NCBI RefSeq assembly: GCF_014204515.1
Contig: NZ_JACHLI010000011.1
Coordinates: 124,001 to 188,000 of the forward strand
From: Pseudomonas nitroreducens
GTDB taxonomy: Bacteria > Pseudomonadota > Gammaproteobacteria > Pseudomonadales > Pseudomonadaceae
Direction of reading: 5' to 3'
Length of the DNA stretch: 64,000 nucleotides
Below are positions 60,465 to 64,000 of this stretch, piece by piece. A program made the translations under genes and the position numbers. Position 1 is the first letter of the stretch. Every line of letters begins with the position of its first letter. The notes under the pieces are model-generated. The model saw only the letters and a list, made by a program, of their open reading frames with translations, did no database searches and was not told the DNA's origin.

Positions 60465-61466
60465 TCAGTTCCAGCCGGCACGATCCATCAGCTTGATCGC
60501 CTCGGCCTGGCGCTTGCCGGCGACTTCCACCGGAATGCTGTCGGCCTTGAACTCACCCCAGGCCGCGACTTCCTGCGACGGCGCCACCTTCGGGTTGGCC
60601 GGGAATTCCTGGTTGATGCCGGCGAACAGCGACTGGGCGTCCGGCCCGGTCATCCACTCCACCAGCTGCTTCGCCGCTTCCGGATGCGGCGCATGCTTGG
60701 TCAGGCCGATGCCCGACAGGTTGACGTGCACGCCACGGTCGCCCTGGTTCGGCCAGAACAGCTTGACCGGCAGCTGCGGATTGTCCTTGTGCATGCGCCC
60801 GTAGTAGTAGGTGTTGACGATGCCGACGTCGCACTGGCCGGCGGCAATGGCCTGCAGCAGGGCGTTGTCGTCGGAGAACACGTCGGTGGCCAGGTTGTTC
60901 ACCCAGCCCTGGAGAATCTCTTCGGTCTCCTGTGCGCCGTGGGTCTCGATCAGGGTGGCGGTCAGCGACTGGTTGTAGACCTTCTTCGCCGTGCGCAGGC
61001 ACAGGCGGCCCTCCCACTTCGCATCGGCCAGCTCCTCGTAGGTCGACAACTCCTCGGGCTTCACCCGCTGGGTCGAATAGGCGATGGTCCGCGCGCGCAG
61101 CGACAGGCCGGTCCAGCTGTCGGTGCCGGAGCGGTACTGCGGCGGGATGTTGGCATCCAGGGTCGGCGAATCGAAGGGCTGCAGGATGCCCATCTTCTCG
61201 GCCTGCCAGAGGTTGCCGGCGTCCACGGTGAGCAGCAGGTCGGCCGGGGTGTTGGCGCCTTCGGCCTTGATCCGCGCCATCAGCGGCGCTTCCTTGTCGG
61301 TGATGAACTTGATCTTCACCCCGGTTTTCTCGGTGTAGGCATCGAACACCGGCTTGATCAGCTCGTCGATGCGCGAGGAGTAGACCACCACTTCGTCGGC
61401 GGCCTGGGCGGTGCTCCCGAGGGCGGCCAGCAGGAGGGTGGCGAGTAGACCTTGGCGCGCGAGCAT
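60465..61466 (-). CDS. Iron(III)-binding periplasmic protein (FbpA-like)
   Basis: 333 residues. Signal peptide MLARQGLLATLLLAALGSTAQA, then VVVYSSRIDELIKPVFDAYTE, the usual opening of FbpA/FutA-type ferric-binding proteins. The iron-binding tyrosine pair is in VNTYYYGRM. A closed two-lobe fold is expected. It supplies the permease at 58322-59965. A Fur-box-like palindrome lies 30 bp upstream of the start. Confidence 0.92.
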   Translation of the reverse strand: MLARQGLLATLLLAALGSTAQAADEVVVYSSRIDELIKPVFDAYTEKTGVKIKFITDKEAPLMARIKAEGANTPADLLLTVDAGNLWQAEKMGILQPFDSPTLDANIPPQYRSGTDSWTGLSLRARTIAYSTQRVKPEELSTYEELADAKWEGRLCLRTAKKVYNQSLTATLIETHGAQETEEILQGWVNNLATDVFSDDNALLQAIAAGQCDVGIVNTYYYGRMHKDNPQLPVKLFWPNQGDRGVHVNLSGIGLTKHAPHPEAAKQLVEWMTGPDAQSLFAGINQEFPANPKVAPSQEVAAWGEFKADSIPVEVAGKRQAEAIKLMDRAGWN

Positions 61467-61495
61467 GGGCTTGTCCTTTGCGGGGAAGAAATCCC

Positions 61496-61520
61496 GCAAA
61501 TGATAAGGAACCTCATTTGC
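61496..61520 (-). promoter_or_regulatory. Fur-box-like palindrome upstream of iron-binding protein
   Basis: Arms gcaaatga (61496-61503) and tcatttgc (61513-61520), perfectly inverted with 9 bases between (taaggaacc). A/T-rich, includes atgata, and sits just before an iron-uptake gene. Resemblance to the 19-bp Fur consensus is partial. Confidence 0.5.
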
Positions 61521-61600
61521 TATCGAGCCGCGTGTTTGTGTCGGGGTGTTTCGGGAGGGTGTGGTTTGGGGTCGCGGGGGTATTCGGGAAAAGCAAGAGC

Positions 61601-61739
61601 CCCTCACCCCAGCCCTCTCCCAGAGGGAGAGGGAGCCGTTCGGCAGGTGGGGATATCACGGAGTCCGCCGGCGAGCCCTGAACCAACAGCATGCACCGAT
61701 CAGTCCCCTCTCCCTTCAGGGAGAGGGTTAGGGAGAGGG
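61601..61739. repeat. Composite ccctcacccc/ggagaggg repeat
   Basis: Two hairpins: ccctcaccccagccctctcc with its weak inverse agagggagaggg (61601-61633), and cccctctcccttcagggaga (61706 on) continuing ggttagggagaggg to 61739. The first arm is the same as at 11086. It lies between the iron-binding gene and the UbiI-type gene (gap 61467-61762); no gene is seen there. Confidence 0.8.
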
Positions 61740-61762
61740 CAAGCGCCGCTCGGACTCTCCCA

Positions 61763-62980
61763 TCAAACCCGCGCCAACTCCGGCAGGTCGCCCGACAGCC
61801 CCAACGCCTGGCGCACGAAAACACCCTTGGCCTCGTGGTGCCTGTCCACCAGCCGCAACCCGGCGTTGCGCAGCCAGCGCACGGCCAGCGGATCGGCCTG
61901 GAACAGGCGCTGGAAACCCTCCATCGCCGCCATCATCGCCAGGTTGTGCGGCATCCGCCGCCGCTCGTAGCGGCTCAGCACGCGTTCCTCGGCGATGTTC
62001 TCGCCGCGGGCGTGGGCATGTTCGATGACTTCGGCGAGCACTGCGGCATCGAGGAAGCCCAGGTTCACGCCCTGGCCGGCCAGCGGGTGAATGGTGTGCG
62101 CGGCGTCGCCGATCAGCACCAGCCCCGGCTCCACGTAGCGCTTGGCATGGCGCTGGCGCAGCGGGATGCACAGGCGGCGGTCGGCGTGTTCGATGGCGCC
62201 CAGGCGATGCTCGAAGGCCAGGCCCAGGGCCTTGCAGAAACCTTCATCGTCCAGCGCCATGAGTTTCTCGGCCTGCTCCGGCGTGGTCGACCAGACGATC
62301 GAGCACCAGTGCGCGTCGCCTTCTTTTGCCAGCGGCAGGAAGGCCAGCGGGCCGTCGTCGGTGAAGCGCTGCCAGGCGGTGGCCTGGTGCGGCTTTTCGC
62401 AGCGCACGCTGGTAACGATGGCGTGGTGCAGGTAATCCCATTCGCGGGTGGCGCAGCCGGCCAGGCGGCGCACGGCGGAGTTGGCGCCGTCGGCGGCGAC
62501 CACCAGCGACGTGCGGATTTCGCGGCCGTCGGAGAGGCTCAGCAGCCAGTCGTCGCCGGAGTGGCGCAGCTGCTCCAGGCGTGCGTTGGGCAGCAGGCCC
62601 AGGGCGGAGTCGTGCAGGCGCTCCAGCAGGGCATCCTGTACCACACGGTTCTCGACGATATGGCCGAGCATCTCCGCATGCACGCTCGCAGCGCTGAAAT
62701 GAATCTGCCCGGTGCCGGAGCCATCCCACACCTGCATCTCGCGGTAGGGCTCGGCGCGGCGCGCGGCGATGCCGTCCCAGGCGTGCAGGCGCTGGAGGAT
62801 GCGCCGGCTGGCCTCGGACAGCGCACTGACGCGCGGCTCGAAAGGCGCTTCGCGGTCGAACGGTTTCACGCTCAGCGGCGAGCCGTCCAGCAGCAGGATA
62901 TCCAGCCCGCTGCCTTCCAGGGCCAGGGCCAGCGCACTGCCGACCATTCCCGCCCCGACGATAACCAGATCCGCGTGCAT
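61763..62980 (-). CDS. UbiI/VisC-type FAD monooxygenase
   Basis: 405 residues. It hydroxylates the ubiquinone ring (C5 in UbiI). FAD motif HADLVIVGAGMVGSALALAL at the N-terminus, RVSALSEASRRIL (UbiH/I/F family signature) near residue 50, and GDAAHTIHPLAGQGVNLGFL near residue 285. The start at 62980 is chosen because it puts the FAD motif at the N-terminus. The pairing with ubiH upstream (63518-64000) is the usual Pseudomonas order. Confidence 0.9.
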   Translation of the reverse strand: MHADLVIVGAGMVGSALALALEGSGLDILLLDGSPLSVKPFDREAPFEPRVSALSEASRRILQRLHAWDGIAARRAEPYREMQVWDGSGTGQIHFSAASVHAEMLGHIVENRVVQDALLERLHDSALGLLPNARLEQLRHSGDDWLLSLSDGREIRTSLVVAADGANSAVRRLAGCATREWDYLHHAIVTSVRCEKPHQATAWQRFTDDGPLAFLPLAKEGDAHWCSIVWSTTPEQAEKLMALDDEGFCKALGLAFEHRLGAIEHADRRLCIPLRQRHAKRYVEPGLVLIGDAAHTIHPLAGQGVNLGFLDAAVLAEVIEHAHARGENIAEERVLSRYERRRMPHNLAMMAAMEGFQRLFQADPLAVRWLRNAGLRLVDRHHEAKGVFVRQALGLSGDLPELARV

Positions 62981-63030
62981 GTGCGTTCCTTCTTCAGCGG
63001 CCCGCGCAGCTTCGGCGCGGGCATCGAAAT

Positions 63031-63513
63031 TCAAGCGGCCTGCCGCACGCGCGGCTTGAGCCTTACGTACAACGTCTTCTGCACCCGCGCCACCAGGGTG
63101 CCTTCGCCGTCACGCACTTCGGCATGCAGGCGCGGCAGGTATTTCGCCCCGTCCGCCGTGTGCTGGCGGATCTCGTCGAGCAGCGCCTGGTCGATGCGGA
63201 ATTCGGCATACACCGGACCCTTGCCGGGGCTGACGAATTCGATGTTGGCGGCCTTGTCCCAGACGATGTAGTCGCGCCCCAGGTTCTCCATCAGCATCAG
63301 CATGAAGAACGGGTCGGTCATGCTGTACAGGCTGCCGCCGAACTGGGTGCCGACGTAATTGCGGTTGAACAGGTTCAGGCCCATCTTCACCCGCACCTCG
63401 CGGAAATCCGCGCTGATGTGGCGCACCCGCACCCCGGCGCCGAGGTAGGGCGGGTAGAGGTTCAGGCCAAAACGCAGTAGGCGGGCGCGGCGGGAGCTCT
63501 TGCGTGGTTCCAT
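63031..63513 (-). CDS. DUF4442 hot-dog-fold protein
   Basis: 160 residues, resembling DUF4442/YiiD-C thioesterase-like proteins: LGAGVRVRHISADFREVRVK, then NYVGTQFGGSLYSMTDPFFM, where the GGSLY turn is typical, and PVYAEFRIDQALLDEI. No catalytic residue can be named with certainty. It sits between ubiH and the UbiI-type gene on the same strand (gaps of 4 and 50 bp), so it is in that operon. Confidence 0.82.
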   Translation of the reverse strand: MEPRKSSRRARLLRFGLNLYPPYLGAGVRVRHISADFREVRVKMGLNLFNRNYVGTQFGGSLYSMTDPFFMLMLMENLGRDYIVWDKAANIEFVSPGKGPVYAEFRIDQALLDEIRQHTADGAKYLPRLHAEVRDGEGTLVARVQKTLYVRLKPRVRQAA

Positions 63514-63517
63514 TCAG

Positions 63518-64000
63518 TCACACCGGTCGGGCGCCCAGGCCCATGGCCTGGCGGGCGAACCAGCGCTTGGCCGGTGGCAGCAGGTCGAGGCCGAGCAGGC
63601 CGATGTTGCGGCCGGTGGCCAGCAGCGGCTGGGTGTTGGAGAACAGCCGGGTGACGCGGTCGGAGAAGCCGACGGTCATCTGCTGGTCCAGGCGCTGGCC
63701 ATCGAGGTAGCGCTGCAGCACGGCGAAATCGCCCGGCGCGGCGTCTTCCTGCAGCAGGCGGTCGCCCAGGGCCTTGGCATCGCGCAGCGACAGGTTGAAG
63801 CCCTGCCCGGCGATCGGGTGCAGGCTGTGGGCGGCGTTGCCCAGCACGACCAGGTGCGGGCGAATCTGTTCGTCGGCCTCGGTCAGGCTCAGCGGGTAGC
63901 CGTAACGCGCACCGACCTGGCGCAGCGTGCCCAGGCGATAGCCGAAGGCTTCCTGCAACTCAGCGAGGAAGGCTGCGTCGGGCAACTCGCGCAGACGTTC
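63518..64000 (-). CDS. ubiH: 2-octaprenyl-6-methoxyphenol hydroxylase UbiH (partial, N-terminus outside window)
   Basis: C-terminal 160 residues of a second ubiquinone hydroxylase. The FAD-contact motif LGNAAHSLHPIAGQGFNLSL is visible, followed by RDAKALGDRL and a tail NIGLLGLDLLPPAKRWFARQ. This is the UbiH version, paired with the UbiI-type gene two places on. The start lies beyond position 64000. Confidence 0.88.
   Translation of the reverse strand, partial: ERLRELPDAAFLAELQEAFGYRLGTLRQVGARYGYPLSLTEADEQIRPHLVVLGNAAHSLHPIAGQGFNLSLRDAKALGDRLLQEDAAPGDFAVLQRYLDGQRLDQQMTVGFSDRVTRLFSNTQPLLATGRNIGLLGLDLLPPAKRWFARQAMGLGARPV

Overview
This window reads as a stretch of Pseudomonas chromosome. It has high GC and strong G/C third-position bias, short Shine-Dalgarno-led genes with many 1 to 8 bp overlaps, and dispersed intergenic repeats (arms of the type ttcgcgagcaagctcgctcc). 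Its gene order also resembles P. aeruginosa as I remember it: ftsX-ftsE-ftsY / M16 proteases / rsmD; coaD-fdx-ggt; mutM; cysQ-nudE-yrfG; fdhD; thyA; gcvTHP; an iron ABC transporter; ubiI/ubiH. The blocks are joined differently from that species, so it is probably a related species rather than P. aeruginosa. No rRNA, tRNA, CRISPR array, prophage or insertion sequence was found.

Layout. 1-6.4 kb: ftsX (cut by the window edge), ftsE and ftsY on the minus strand, then two divergent M16 peptidase-like genes and rsmD. 6.4-11.1 kb: accessory genes, namely a RhuM-Fic/Doc fusion, a SUKH/SMI1-like protein, a Sel1-repeat protein, a lipoprotein, a YheT-type hydrolase and an acetyltransferase. 11.2-15.8 kb: a TetR regulator with a perfect palindromic operator candidate, divergent from a coniferyl-aldehyde-type dehydrogenase, a Tat-exported small protein and a GMC flavoprotein. 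16-24.9 kb: housekeeping genes coaD, ferredoxin, ggt, a Na/Pi transporter, an acyltransferase, mutM, cysQ, nudE and yrfG. 25-29.7 kb: a Kbp-like BON-LysM protein, a LysR regulator, fdhD and an FdhF/YdeP-type molybdoenzyme. 29.7-35 kb: a pair of glycine-zipper proteins, small genes, a strongly structured intergenic element, a thioesterase, an iron alcohol dehydrogenase and a LysR regulator.

36-45 kb is the most interesting block. A BCCT (betaine/choline/carnitine) transporter diverges from a tight run of six genes: a Rieske oxygenase, an aldehyde dehydrogenase, a one-piece rubredoxin-rubredoxin reductase, an FAD amine oxidase, an EutQ-like cupin and an MFS permease. Read together it looks like a catabolic unit for a quaternary amine. 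The oxygenase appears to be fed electrons through a fused rubredoxin rather than the usual flavin/[2Fe-2S] reductase. The substrate is not readable from sequence.

45-53 kb: thyA, then a three-subunit membrane dehydrogenase (Tat-exported small subunit, GMC flavoprotein, triheme cytochrome c), then an octaheme cytochrome fused to HEAT/TPR-like repeats, then two tandem DUF2388 genes and a small membrane protein. 53-58 kb: a duplicated intergenic repeat block, then gcvP, gcvH and gcvT (minus strand) with a terminator-like hairpin between gcvH and gcvP. 58-64 kb: an iron ABC permease and its binding protein with a Fur-box-like palindrome, a UbiI-type monooxygenase, a DUF4442 protein and the end of ubiH (cut by the window edge).
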